Shown: positions 9,916-19,342 of the stretch, piece after piece | How the letters are laid out: each line of letters begins with the position of its first letter | Numbering within the stretch: position 1 is the first letter of the stretch | Assembly: GCF_000026945.1 (NCBI RefSeq) | Contig: NC_012861.1 | Span: 1,798,001-1,862,000, forward strand | Reading direction: 5' to 3' | DNA: 64,000 nt | Source: Candida dubliniensis CD36 | Taxonomy: Eukaryota > Ascomycota > Pichiomycetes > Serinales > Debaryomycetaceae | Made by a program: the position numbers and the translations under genes | The notes under the pieces: model-generated | What the model was told of the DNA's origin: nothing | Database searches by the model: none | Seen by the model: only the letters and a program-made list of their open reading frames with translations

Positions 9916-10782
9916 TTAATGAGCACCAGAAATAAAGAACCATTTGTCAATAGATTTGTCAATTGGGGCAGCAGCAGCTGGAGAAGCACTTGGAATTTCT
10001 TGAGCAGCAGCATCAGAGTAAGATGGGGTAGAAGTCAAGGTGGTGTTAGTCAAGTCAATTCCTTTAGAATCAACTGATTCACCTTTGATTAATTTTTCCC
10101 AAGCTTCAGCACATTCACCAATGACTTCTTCAGCGTATTTCTTGTTTTTACATTCACCGGAGAAAGCAAATTGATTTTCTGGTTTCCCATCAGGAATTTT
10201 GTAAATTCTGAACCATTCATTGGTGGCTCTCAACAAACCTGGTAAATGAGTTTCAACATCTTCAATGTCGTTCAATTTTGGAGCCAATGGATCGTTGACA
10301 TCAATGACAATGACTTTCCAATCGGTTTCACCTTCATCCAAAAGGGCCATGACACCTAAAACTTTAACTTGTTTAACTTCACCAACAGTGGCAACTTTTT
10401 CACCAATTTCACAAACATCTAATGGATCATTGTCACCTTTAGCTTTAGTTTCTGGGTGGGATTGGTTTGGATCTTCCCAAGTTTGTGGGAAAGCACCGTA
10501 GTTGTGAATGTAACCGTGGTGTGGGAAACAGTTTCTGACAAATCTCAATTTACCTTTTTTGGTGTCTTGAATGATTGGGTTCAATTTTTGTTCTTTAGAA
10601 ATTTCCAATTTAGCATTAGTCCATCTTGGAACTTCAACAATCATGTTCAAAATGGTTTTTTCTTCATTGGCGTATAATGGAATATCGTGGAATGGGGAAA
10701 CTGGTTTACCATCTTTTTCGATGTAGACTTTGTAGTCCAAAGTGTTAGCAGCACCAACTTGACGAGTAGAGTATGAAGACAT
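9916..10782 (-). CDS. IPP1: Cytosolic inorganic pyrophosphatase
   Basis: Hydrolyses pyrophosphate to two phosphates, pulling biosynthetic reactions forward; a family I soluble PPase. The ATG at 10782 gives 288 residues, matching yeast Ipp1; four codons upstream there is no ATG (TTG start only). The family signature DNDPLDV starts at Asp117, supplying three metal-binding Asp, and the second acidic cluster VIDVNDPLA follows. Other conserved blocks are [19 protein letters not shown], and [17 protein letters not shown]. The C-terminus is Ala/Pro/Ser-rich and ends FFISGAH. Codon use is strongly biased (TTG, GGT, GAA, GCT), as for an abundant protein. Confidence 0.97.
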   Translation of the reverse strand: MSSYSTRQVGAANTLDYKVYIEKDGKPVSPFHDIPLYANEEKTILNMIVEVPRWTNAKLEISKEQKLNPIIQDTKKGKLRFVRNCFPHHGYIHNYGAFPQTWEDPNQSHPETKAKGDNDPLDVCEIGEKVATVGEVKQVKVLGVMALLDEGETDWKVIVIDVNDPLAPKLNDIEDVETHLPGLLRATNEWFRIYKIPDGKPENQFAFSGECKNKKYAEEVIGECAEAWEKLIKGESVDSKGIDLTNTTLTSTPSYSDAAAQEIPSASPAAAAPIDKSIDKWFFISGAH

Positions 10783-11005
10783 CTTTTTTGACAAAAAGCA
10801 ATTGAGTTAATCTGGATGATTTGGCTTAATTGAATCAAAAAAAAAAAAAGTTGAGTAAAAGAAGAAAAAAAAAAAAAGAATGAACTTTGCTCGATTTTGT
10901 TGAGAAGCAAATAGATGAAAATTAATATTTGAATCTCCGCTTATAGTGAACAGGGATTGAAAAAAAAAAAAAAATTCTTCCCACCAAAATGTTTTGAAAA
11001 AATCT

Positions 11006-11028
11006 GTCGTCGTCGTCGTCGTCGTCGT
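11006..11028. repeat. (GTC)n trinucleotide repeat
   Basis: About 7.5 copies of GTC about 225 bp upstream of the IPP1 ATG; a likely length-polymorphic microsatellite. Confidence 0.9.
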
Positions 11029-11057
11029 GTATGCAAATCAGGAAACTCGACTCACAT

Positions 11058-11063
11058 CACGTG
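11058..11063. promoter_or_regulatory. E-box CACGTG upstream of IPP1
   Basis: A palindromic CACGTG 275 bp upstream of the IPP1 ATG and directly next to the SPO11 stop. Candida bHLH factors such as Cbf1 or Tye7 use such boxes; functional use here is inferred only. Confidence 0.35.
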
Positions 11064-11996
11064 TTATTCCGTATAACTAGCCGTATCAAGAATTTTTAAG
11101 ACCATGTAGTTGACATAGGATTGGTTAGTATCTTTAGCTTGAATCACATTCATTTCTGCTTTCTTGAATAGATATAATCCTCTTGTAAGTTCACGATATG
11201 CTGCGGTATTATTATTGTTTTTGTTTCTGTTTTTGCAGATATTTATCATCATAGAGATATCGCGCAAGCTTATGCTTAACCATGTACTGGGCTGCGATTC
11301 AAGCAAGTAGATACCAGAATACTCTATCCCGGGAAGTTTCTGACGATATTGCCAATAAATGTTAAGTCCGTAAACGTCAGAATCGAAAAAACCCATGAAT
11401 TTGCAATTTTCATTGGTTCGTAACCATGTAAGAAATCTTAATGTCAAGCCATCAGAATACCCCTTTGCTGTGACTATTAAAAACTGGTTTATTATGCTAT
11501 GTTGTTTTAAATAGGTGCAAAGGCATTGATAAACTGCATCTTTCTCTAATATCACAACAAGTACTTTTTTGTTTTTTATTTGCATGATTCCTGTTCCAAA
11601 AAAATCAGTATAATTAATCGGTATTAAAATTGGTTCTGATTTGATACTTAATGCATGGAAATAATCACCATATACTAGTCCTTTCTGAGTTGGATGAATA
11701 TTTAGATCGTCACATAATGACCACCCTAAACCACACTCTACAAATTGGTCCAAAAGGAATCTACACTCTTTTTGACTATGGCTGAAAACCTCCACATCCT
11801 GGTAGTATATGTCACGGATAGTTGTTATTTGATTTTGTGTTTTCAAATGTTTTATCAATATGCTTATTAATTTACACACAGCCGCAAACCTTCTAGATTC
11901 TGTTTCTCTGATAGACAATATACAATAACTTCCCAATTTCCTTAATGAACTGTCCAGAGAACTTTTGATTATAATTGTTGCTTCTTCATAGTCCAT
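11064..11996 (-). CDS. SPO11: Spo11-like topoisomerase VI A-type DNA cleavage protein
   Basis: Makes the double-strand breaks that start meiotic recombination; in Candida albicans it is linked to recombination in the parasexual cycle (known from the literature). The sequence shows the winged-helix/5Y-CAP part with the catalytic tyrosine in RDIYYQD (residues 61-67), and a Toprim domain with the metal-binding Glu in VVILEKDAV and DxD in GFFDSDVYGLNIYW. The first in-frame ATG is at 11996 (310 residues). The frame stays open 27 codons further to a GTG at 12077, then meets a stop at 12086-12084. Spo11 proteins usually have more sequence before the catalytic Tyr (S. cerevisiae Tyr135), so a short upstream exon or a truncated N-terminus is possible. 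The stop touches the IPP1 promoter. Confidence 0.86.
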   Translation of the reverse strand: MDYEEATIIIKSSLDSSLRKLGSYCILSIRETESRRFAAVCKLISILIKHLKTQNQITTIRDIYYQDVEVFSHSQKECRFLLDQFVECGLGWSLCDDLNIHPTQKGLVYGDYFHALSIKSEPILIPINYTDFFGTGIMQIKNKKVLVVILEKDAVYQCLCTYLKQHSIINQFLIVTAKGYSDGLTLRFLTWLRTNENCKFMGFFDSDVYGLNIYWQYRQKLPGIEYSGIYLLESQPSTWLSISLRDISMMINICKNRNKNNNNTAAYRELTRGLYLFKKAEMNVIQAKDTNQSYVNYMVLKILDTASYTE

Positions 11997-12990
11997 TAAT
12001 GAACATGTAACCTGCTCCCAAATGTTTAGGAGTACTTGTAGTTTGTTTCTTATATAAAAGTCAGTTTTCCCATTCACTGGTAATTAATGTCGTAACTTTT
12101 TTCAACATACATGGGTTTCGAATGAGATATTGTTATTTCAGTTATATTAATCATTAAATTGAATAGAATAGAAGAGAAGAGAAAAAGAACAAAAATAGGA
12201 AGTGGATTACAGAAATGTTGTTGCAAAAGTTTCGAAATCATGGTTTGCGGGTTTAAAGCTGTTGTAAGAAATGACCAGATCAAACCCCCCCAAAAAAAAA
12301 AAAAAAAAATTTACCAATGCCACTTCTAAAAAAAGATTTGCAATGATTCATACTGATAAACGCATGACAAGTGGCTGATGTAGAATGAACTGAAAAAGAG
12401 ATCACAGTTGTGGGTTGGTTGGTTGGTTGGTTGGTTGTTATAGCAAATATATGTTGCCTTCCAAATAAGAATTCTCGGGTGTTTAAACTAAATTGAAAAA
12501 TCGGAAATAATACCCGATGCCATTATTTATCAATTACTTCATGTAAAATTGTTAAAAGTGACAACATAGCCTTATTTTAGGATCTACTTTGTTGGAGCAA
12601 TCAAATTACATTGATGGTCAGTTAGTTAGTTTGTGGCCAAGAAATCAAGAGTTTAGTTATTAATTAATTAATTAATTAGTTCTGTCTGTCTGTCTCCCCG
12701 AGATTTAAATAGTAAATCTTTGTTTTTTTTGGGAATTCGCACTATATTTATATACCAGGGAAAAAAAAAAAAAAAAGAACAAAAAAAAAATATACTCACA
12801 CTGATAATTTAAACTTTGAAATTTGGTATCCACTCACTTCTCCTTTTGAAATAAAGTGATATCTTAAGAACTTACAAGATTTTGCTAACTTTTCTTTTCT
12901 TTTCTTATATTTTATTTTTTGTTCTTATATATATATATTCCCCCATTTTTGCTAGATATACACATACACACTTTAGGGAAGAAAGATAAC
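11997..12990. other. Divergent region between SPO11 and the RCR-like gene
   Basis: Nearly 1 kb. It includes the open stretch before the SPO11 ATG, a minus-strand ORF from ATG 12241 to 12074 (encoding a hydrophobic peptide, doubtful), an A tract at 12292-12309, a (GGTT)n repeat at 12413-12437, a (TTAA)n stretch near 12658-12677, and a CT-rich leader with a TATA-like run (12928-12937) before the RCR-like gene. Confidence 0.5.
12413..12437. repeat. (GGTT)n tetranucleotide repeat
   Basis: Six copies of GGTT in the SPO11/RCR divergent region, probably length-variable. Confidence 0.85.
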
Positions 12991-13884
12991 ATGGCACACA
13001 TTGGCTTTCAAAAACGAGAAAGTTTGATGTTTACAGGGGTGGTAAACTTAATACGTCGTGACGAGTTTAGTAATTCATATTGGGATAATGCTGGAGGTGC
13101 TAGATGGGCATTTTTTGCCATATTTGTTATTTTAATAATAATAGTATTATTAGGGACATTACGTGTGAATAAGAAAAGAGCTCGTCAGGGGCTTCAACCA
13201 GTTTATGGTACTAGGTGGATGACTCCGCCTTCATATGGACAATCACAACATCAATATGATCAACCCGACCATCGAAGAGATCCAGATTTGCCTAGTGCTT
13301 ATGTTCCAACATACACTGCCACAGCAAATGAATATGATATGGGTTATTATGATGCCAATGGTGTGTTTCATGCCAACCCTAATGCCAAGTCCCCAATACC
13401 ACAGCCACCAAAAGTACATCAACGGTCAGAAAGTACTACAGTTACTGATGAAAATGCACATACACAAGGTGGTGTTCCTATAACATCTACTTTGCCTAAT
13501 GACTTACCAGGAAATCAGCATGTTGACGATAATGACAGTATTGGTGATTTCTATAGACCACCCCAAGGTCCGCCACCAAACAGAAACACCCCATCATCAT
13601 CATCTCCTGAAAATACCAATGACAATACAGAAATAAACCAAAACCACACTTCTAATGTTGCTACCGAATCTATGCCAGGATCATTTCTGAGACCAGCAGG
13701 ACCACCACCACCACCACCACAATCACAATCACAAAATGGCAATGAAGAAGAACTTATTGACAATCCAATTCCATCATCATCAACAACAACAACAACAACT
13801 ACAACAACAACAACAAGTAATGGAGACAGTTTACCCAAATATTCTGAAGGATCAAACCCTCCAATTGTCAAAGAAAAGAATTAA
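12991..13884 (+). CDS. RCR1/RCR2-like single-pass membrane protein with PY motifs
   Basis: S. cerevisiae Rcr1 (ER) and Rcr2 (endosome/vacuole) affect chitin deposition and plasma-membrane protein sorting with the ubiquitin ligase Rsp5. This 297-residue product has the same layout: a short lumenal N-terminus ending DNAGGARW, one helix (AFFAIFVILIIIVLLGTL), a basic stop-transfer, then a family block GLQPVYGTRWMTPPSY and YVPTYTATANEYDMGYYD. PPSY is a PPxY Rsp5-binding motif and LPKY near the C-terminus is LPxY-like. The second half is low complexity: Pro, Asn, Ser, plus a poly-Thr run coded by ACA/ACT repeats (13777-13815). The start at 12991 is the first ATG of the frame. Whether it is the RCR1 or RCR2 orthologue cannot be told here. 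Confidence 0.85.
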   Translation: MAHIGFQKRESLMFTGVVNLIRRDEFSNSYWDNAGGARWAFFAIFVILIIIVLLGTLRVNKKRARQGLQPVYGTRWMTPPSYGQSQHQYDQPDHRRDPDLPSAYVPTYTATANEYDMGYYDANGVFHANPNAKSPIPQPPKVHQRSESTTVTDENAHTQGGVPITSTLPNDLPGNQHVDDNDSIGDFYRPPQGPPPNRNTPSSSSPENTNDNTEINQNHTSNVATESMPGSFLRPAGPPPPPPQSQSQNGNEEELIDNPIPSSSTTTTTTTTTTTSNGDSLPKYSEGSNPPIVKEKN

Positions 13885-14587
13885 ACAAAGATAAGCAAGA
13901 AAGCATTCTAACAGGTACATTGTTTTTTGACATGATGTTACGTAATTATTGGTTTCATTGGAATTGATTTTTTTCTTTCTTTTTTAATTTTTATATTTTT
14001 ACTATATTTCTTGTTATTGTTATTGTTGTCATTTTCAGTTTCAGTTTCATTTTCATTCTACTTCTACTTCTACACTGATTTGTAAATCATAATCGATACG
14101 TTAGTTTTCTTAATATTTTTGCTTCTTTTTTTTTTCTATGTTATAAAAAATGATTCAATGTTTTTATTTATTTCGATAGTTGATATTGGATTTTCTATTT
14201 TTCATCAATAAACTGGTGCAAGAAAATATACAGGTTTAATTTTTATTCTATTCTATTGTATTGTGTATTAAATGTCTATAATGTTCGATTTACTTGAAAA
14301 ACAGTCTCGTTTTGAATACCCTAGTTACACTTCTTGATGTAACGATTTACTAAATTTGAGCCCTGACGAATATCTTTGATCTGACTTACGAAATTGATGA
14401 TAACATATAACAAGAGTCGTGCGCAAGTTAGATTTTGTGAGTTTTATTTTTTCTTCCAACTATCCAAAAATGATTCATCTCATTGCAAAAGGAAATTGAA
14501 AAAAAAAAAAAATATATATATATATACTGAGTTAACTTTTGATCTTATTGTACACCATCAAGCCTACAAAGAAAAAAAAAAAACAAC
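13885..14587. other. RCR-like 3' flank and TRM112 promoter
   Basis: About 700 bp, very T-rich at 13965-14170 (probable 3' UTR and terminator). A PAC-like CTCATTGC (one mismatch to CTCATCGC) lies at 14478-14485, about 100 bp before TRM112. No other gene seen. Confidence 0.45.
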
Positions 14588-14980
14588 ATGAAATTCCTAA
14601 CTACCAATTTTGTCAAATGTGCTGTAAAAGGTTGTCAATCATCTTTAGATTCTTTCCCATTAAAATATGAAGAATGTCAATTAGTACAAGAAGAACAAGA
14701 TTATAATCCAGAATTCATTGTTCATATGTTAGATAGATTAGATTGGAATGCTATAATACAAGTTGCCAAAGATTTAGGAAATGAATCATTACCACCAACC
14801 AAACCAGAAGATTTAGATCCTATTATGGAAGATAATCAAGCTATTTTAAAAGATTTACATACTTTATTGGTGGAAACACAAATCATTGAAGGGAAAATGA
14901 TTTGTAAAAATTGTCAACATATTTATTATATTAAAAATTCCATACCTAATTTCCTTTTACCACCTCATTTAACTAATTAA
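14588..14980 (+). CDS. TRM112: Trm112 methyltransferase activator
   Basis: Zinc-binding partner that activates several methyltransferases acting on tRNA (Trm9, Trm11), 18S rRNA (Bud23) and eRF1 (Mtq2). The 130 residues match the family size. The N-terminal block MKFLTTNFVKCAVKGC gives the first Cys pair, and IIEGKMICKNCQHIYYIKNSIPNFLLPPHL carries the second (CKNC) and the conserved ending; the helical insert (EFIVHMLDRLDWNAIIQVAKDLG) lies between them. It ends eight bases from the stop of the convergent GOR1-like gene, so the two transcripts must overlap at their 3' ends. Confidence 0.95.
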   Translation: MKFLTTNFVKCAVKGCQSSLDSFPLKYEECQLVQEEQDYNPEFIVHMLDRLDWNAIIQVAKDLGNESLPPTKPEDLDPIMEDNQAILKDLHTLLVETQIIEGKMICKNCQHIYYIKNSIPNFLLPPHLTN

Positions 14981-14988
14981 AGATATTA

Positions 14989-16083
14989 TTACAGAAATGT
15001 ATTATATTGTTCTGGTACAATGGTTTTCACTTTCCCAGTTTTAATATACGATTCAATATTATCAACAACCCAACTTTCCATATTTCTAATTGCTTCAACA
15101 GTATATGTACCCATATGTGGTAAACTGACAACTTGAGGTAAATCATATAATTTTGATGATACTTGAGGTTCATGTTCAAACACATCAGCACCAAATGAAC
15201 CAATTTTACCTGATTTTATTAAATCAGGAAGCACTTTTTCATCAATAACTGCACCTCTAGCTGTATTAATAATAATAACTCCATCTTTCATTTTCTCTAC
15301 AATGGATGATTTATTAATAAGATGTGTTGTATGAACATTTAATGGGACACTTACAATAATGATATCTGATTGATTAAACAATTCATCCATACTAAGATAC
15401 TCTGCCCCAGCTTCTAATTCTTTAGACAATTTATTTCTATTGTGATAAACTATTTTACTAAATCCAAATGGTTTTAATCTATCTCTAATGGCTCTACCAA
15501 TACCACCCATTCCCAATATCCCGACAATTTTATCTTCAGGACTATGACCTATTGAAAAAGAATGGGAACTTTTCTTTTTAAATTGAGGCCATGCTCCAGT
15601 AACTAACATGTTATGACCCATTTGAAAATTCCTCATACATGATAAAACCAAATATATTGCTGTGTCAGCAGTAGGACTTTCTACAGGAATAGTAACATTA
15701 GAAATTTGTACACCTATTTTAGTGAAAGGAATCACATCAATTTGATCATATCCTGCTCCACAATGATTAATAGTTTTCAATGTAATTGGCATATATTTAG
15801 CTAATTCATTATCAAATTTTCCTGTTTGTTTAATTGAGGCAAATGTTCGAGAAATATTGGTGATATCTTTATATTTGTTTTGTAAATCATAAATGAATTC
15901 TTCACGATTGGTTGATTGACAATCAATTATTTCAGCAATTTTACTCAATTCATCCCATTTGTGTTGGGCATAATGAGTGATGCCCAATCTCAACACTTTT
16001 GGTTTGATTGTTCTAGTGGTGGTGGTGGTGGTGGTGGTGGTAGTAGTCATGATTGTACGTGTTGATAGTTTAAAAATTGACAT
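14989..16083 (-). CDS. GOR1: D-2-hydroxyacid dehydrogenase, glyoxylate reductase-like
   Basis: NAD(P)-dependent enzyme of the GRHPR/Gor1 type that reduces glyoxylate or related 2-oxoacids. The product is 364 residues from the ATG at 16083, or 353 from the ATG at 16050. The Rossmann motif is GILGMGGIGRAI; catalytic residues are Arg in INTARGAVID, Glu in VFEHEPQV and His in SLPHMGTYT, all present. A poly-Thr tract (11 Thr, coded by ACC/ACT near 16015-16047) follows the second Met. The longer form begins MSIFKLSTRT, basic and hydroxylated, which could be a mitochondrial presequence, so dual localisation by alternative starts is possible. Substrate is inferred from the family; the symbol is by similarity to S. 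cerevisiae Gor1. Confidence 0.82.
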   Translation of the reverse strand: MSIFKLSTRTIMTTTTTTTTTTTRTIKPKVLRLGITHYAQHKWDELSKIAEIIDCQSTNREEFIYDLQNKYKDITNISRTFASIKQTGKFDNELAKYMPITLKTINHCGAGYDQIDVIPFTKIGVQISNVTIPVESPTADTAIYLVLSCMRNFQMGHNMLVTGAWPQFKKKSSHSFSIGHSPEDKIVGILGMGGIGRAIRDRLKPFGFSKIVYHNRNKLSKELEAGAEYLSMDELFNQSDIIIVSVPLNVHTTHLINKSSIVEKMKDGVIIINTARGAVIDEKVLPDLIKSGKIGSFGADVFEHEPQVSSKLYDLPQVVSLPHMGTYTVEAIRNMESWVVDNIESYIKTGKVKTIVPEQYNTFL

Positions 16084-16519
16084 TCTATGGATGAGATATG
16101 AAGAATATTTATGCAATTTCTTGATAGAGGTATTCTAACTTTAATTTGGCAAGTTAAGAATGGCCCCAGTTTCTTATATTAAATGTACACAGAGAGAGTG
16201 AGTTAGTGAGTGTGAGTGTGTATGTTTGTGGGGTGGGAGAAGACAGAAAATTAGGGCGCGTCTGTCTGTCACACCCCCCCTCAAATGTACGGATGCGAGT
16301 AATTATATTTTTTTTTTTTTATTTTTCTGGCCGTCCACCCACCCACCCACCAATTACTTTTTCGTTTGAGGGCGCGCACTTTTTACACATCTTTTTTTTT
16401 TTTTGTTTTATTTGGGCTTACTTATTTTTTCACCATAAATTCTCGTTTCACTAAAAAAAAAATTTATCATTAATCTCATCGCAAATCATCATTCAATCCT
16501 CTATCCAACTACATCATTC
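16084..16519. other. Divergent promoter of GOR1-like gene and RRN3
   Basis: About 435 bp with GT/GA-rich repeats (16190-16240), C-rich and T-rich blocks, a (CCCA)n stretch (16337-16351) and the PAC element at 16475-16482. Confidence 0.5.
16475..16482 (-). promoter_or_regulatory. PAC element (GCGATGAG) upstream of RRN3
   Basis: A perfect GCGATGAG on the minus strand, 38 bp before the RRN3 ATG, next to an A-rich AAAATTT stretch (16453-16464) resembling RRPE. PAC/RRPE pairs mark ribosome-biogenesis regulons in yeasts, which fits an RNA polymerase I factor. Confidence 0.6.
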
Positions 16520-18040
16520 ATGACAGATCAATTCACAGACCATATTTACACATCCTATATCACTTCTACCCTCTCATCAGTTGAGACTAATCATTTACCC
16601 ATTAATACACTCACTGATAAAATCAATCTCCCGATTGGCCACCCGGAATCAATCAAAATTTCTCAATTCCAGATTGTGTTGAATGGACTCGTATCAAATA
16701 CATCTCGATTAGATAATAATGCATGTAACAATTTAATTATTGCTATATTACGCTATAACTGGTTAGACATCACAGACCCTCTTTTTGCAAAAGCATATTC
16801 CCGCTTTCTTATCACGCTAGTATCAACTTTCCCGAAATACCTCCATGAAGTACTCAACAAATTAACTCACGAATTCACTTCTCCAAACACATCCCAACAC
16901 CATCAAATCCTTGCCCAAATCATTACCTACATCCCTACATCAATCAACTCACTCCCCCAGTTTTTTAAGAAAAATTTCCCCCATCACATATCTTCGACCA
17001 CTACCGAACTAACCAACTATGTGCAGAACCTCGTCAAGGTCTTAGACTACTCCCCTGAGTTACAATTCCCCATATATCAACTCATCATTGAAGTTAGCAT
17101 AAAACTAGATGTTGAACTTCAAAACCAACTCGATGAGGATGAGGAAGAGATTGAGGATCTTCTCGATGACCCTGACTTGGGATTATCGAAACTCGACAAC
17201 ATCATTAGTATATTATTGAATTGCACTTCTCCTCATTTCACCATCGATCAATTAAATAGTGGTCAGGGAATCACTCTATTCAACACTATCACTTCCCTCT
17301 TCAAGTCCCATATCTTGCCCACCCATTTTACTAAACTGATACAGTTTATATTATTCCACATCACCCAGTATCAACCCGAATTGGCCGATTCATTCTTAGT
17401 TTTACTCATTGACGTAGCATTCAACCCAGCAGAAACTTTAGAGATACGTCTTAAATCAATCCAATATCTTTCCTCCTATATTGCCAGAGCTAAAAACCTT
17501 TCATCCCATCAAATCACTTTTATTGTCAGTTACCTCGTTGGTTGGCTCAACAAATTCATCATTGAAAGAGAACAAGAAGTACACCTTGGTGGTATGGAAC
17601 GGTTCAAACTATTTTATTCGACATTCCAAGCATTACTCTACATTTTCTGTTTCCGTCACGAATTACTCATCACCAGCACCACCACCACCACCAAATTCTT
17701 CCAACGGGCCATTCTCACTAAATTCAATCCTCTCAAGTTTTGTGACGAAACTGTGGTACACATCTTTGCCAAACTCGCCACCAGACTCAATGTCTGTTAT
17801 TGTTATTCCATCATTGAACATAATAAACGTGAAAGAATGTTGCAAACAACTGGATTACCTTCAGCAGTGGCCAATTTTAAACAAAAACAAGAGTTTTTAG
17901 ATTTGGAAGCTTATTTCCCATTTGATCCATTAGTTTTACCCATTAGCAAATCCATTGTTGCTCCAAACTACATAGAATGGTCAGATGTTAACCCTGAAGA
18001 AGATAGTGAGTCAGAGAGTGATTCAGATGATACAATTTAG
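16520..18040 (+). CDS. RRN3: RNA polymerase I initiation factor Rrn3 (TIF-IA)
   Basis: Binds Pol I and recruits it to the rDNA promoter; its activity couples rRNA synthesis to growth. The 506-residue product is shorter than S. cerevisiae Rrn3 (627), mostly by shorter acidic loops. It is an all-helical HEAT-repeat protein. Recognisable blocks are MERFKLFYSTFQALLYIFCF (about 355-375), FCDETVVHIFAKLA and the near C-terminal LEAYFPFDPLVLPISKSI, followed by YIEWSDV and an acidic tail. An internal acidic loop DEDEEEIEDLLDDPDLG sits near 209-226. One in-frame CTG (about 17335) should read Ser. The coding strand is unusually C-rich (ATC, CTC, TCC, CCC), unlike its neighbours. Confidence 0.9.
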   Translation: MTDQFTDHIYTSYITSTLSSVETNHLPINTLTDKINLPIGHPESIKISQFQIVLNGLVSNTSRLDNNACNNLIIAILRYNWLDITDPLFAKAYSRFLITLVSTFPKYLHEVLNKLTHEFTSPNTSQHHQILAQIITYIPTSINSLPQFFKKNFPHHISSTTTELTNYVQNLVKVLDYSPELQFPIYQLIIEVSIKLDVELQNQLDEDEEEIEDLLDDPDLGLSKLDNIISILLNCTSPHFTIDQLNSGQGITLFNTITSLFKSHILPTHFTKLIQFILFHITQYQPELADSFLVLLIDVAFNPAETLEIRLKSIQYLSSYIARAKNLSSHQITFIVSYLVGWLNKFIIEREQEVHLGGMERFKLFYSTFQALLYIFCFRHELLITSTTTTTKFFQRAILTKFNPLKFCDETVVHIFAKLATRLNVCYCYSIIEHNKRERMLQTTGLPSAVANFKQKQEFLDLEAYFPFDPLVLPISKSIVAPNYIEWSDVNPEEDSESESDSDDTI

Positions 18041-18598
18041 ACTGATAATCAAATAAGTCTGTGAAAATAAATAAATAAAAAAAAAGGCCTAACAATTGAA
18101 AGAAAGAGAAAGAGAAAGACCTTTGTTTGATAAAGTCAAAATACGGAGTTAAGAAAATAAGAAAATTTTTTGACTTTGTATTCCAGGAATTGATTGAACA
18201 AAGATCGTATAGTTGAATTATTGTCATGGATAATATTAATACATCAAAATTATACTGTTAATACTGTGTTAGACAAACAGTTTATAAAAAGTATTTCTTT
18301 CCTATAATATATATATATATATATATATGTTGAACCCCCTCCCCTCCCTTCTTCTCCTAATTCCAATTTTTAAAGCAAGATCAAGCCAAAAAAAAAAAAA
18401 GAAAGAAAAGAAAAGAAAAGGGAAAGAATGTCAATTCTATACTTTGGCGTGCATCAATGACAAATTTGTTCTTTGCATTTTTTTGCCCTTCCTCCCTCCC
18501 CCTATATTAATTGTTTCACTAAGTAATAACTTTTGTTCGTGGGGAGATTCTTACTCCTAAATGTCATATATTAATTTCTTTTTATTTTTCTTAATGTG

Positions 18599-18630
<32 letters not shown>

Positions 18631-19342
18631 CCTGATATTTCCTAACGTTGCTGTTGCTGTTGTTGTATAGTTAGGGTTAGTCCAAAAAAAAAAATACTAC
18701 AACTAACTAATTACAATATATATAAAGTTTCAAAAAAGAGTATTGCAGCTGTTTAATAGTAGATAGTGTGTTATGTGTGTGTGTCGATTTCAAATCTATT
18801 TTTTTTTAGTTTCAATTTCAATTTCAGTTTAAGGCGTTGTGTTGGTTGTGTTGGTTGTGTTGGTCGGCTTTGTTGGTCGGCTTTTCTTTTTTTTTTTTAT
18901 TTTTTTTCTTGTATCGTTCTTGAGTTTCTTCCCTTTATATTGTTACAGTGGTTGTTGTTGTTGTTGTTGTTGCTGTTGTTGCTGTTGTTGCTGTACGAAA
19001 GAAAAAAAGTTTTACTAGGAAATCAAATTACAAAACATTTTTATACACTTTTACACACCTTTTTACACACACTTTCAACAACAATAATAATATTATCCAC
19101 TTTCAATTTTCTTCTATTTTGTTTTCCCTTCTTTTTCCTGTCTCTCATTTTCATTTTATTCTATTGGAATTTCACATTATTGAAAATTGAATATTATACC
19201 CACGAGTTCCCTTCTCCTTCCTCCAACACCCCCCTCCCCCCTCAAATCATCCTTCTCCTCCTTCTCCTCCTCCTGTCATTTCCTTTCTTTTTTCTTTTTT
19301 TTTGTTGGAGTATAATAGTCATTTATCTTACCAAACTATATT
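18041..19342. other. RRN3-FPK1 intergenic region
   Basis: About 1.3 kb. It has a (TA)n run (18307-18328), a long A/G tract (18389-18425), a (GTA)n microsatellite (18598-18630), GT repeats (18770-18785), TTG/GTT repeats (18950-18990) and a strongly pyrimidine-rich leader (19190-19310) before FPK1. ORFs here are repeat artefacts. Confidence 0.5.
18598..18630. repeat. (GTA)n microsatellite
   Basis: Eleven GTA units in the FPK1 upstream region. Confidence 0.9.
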
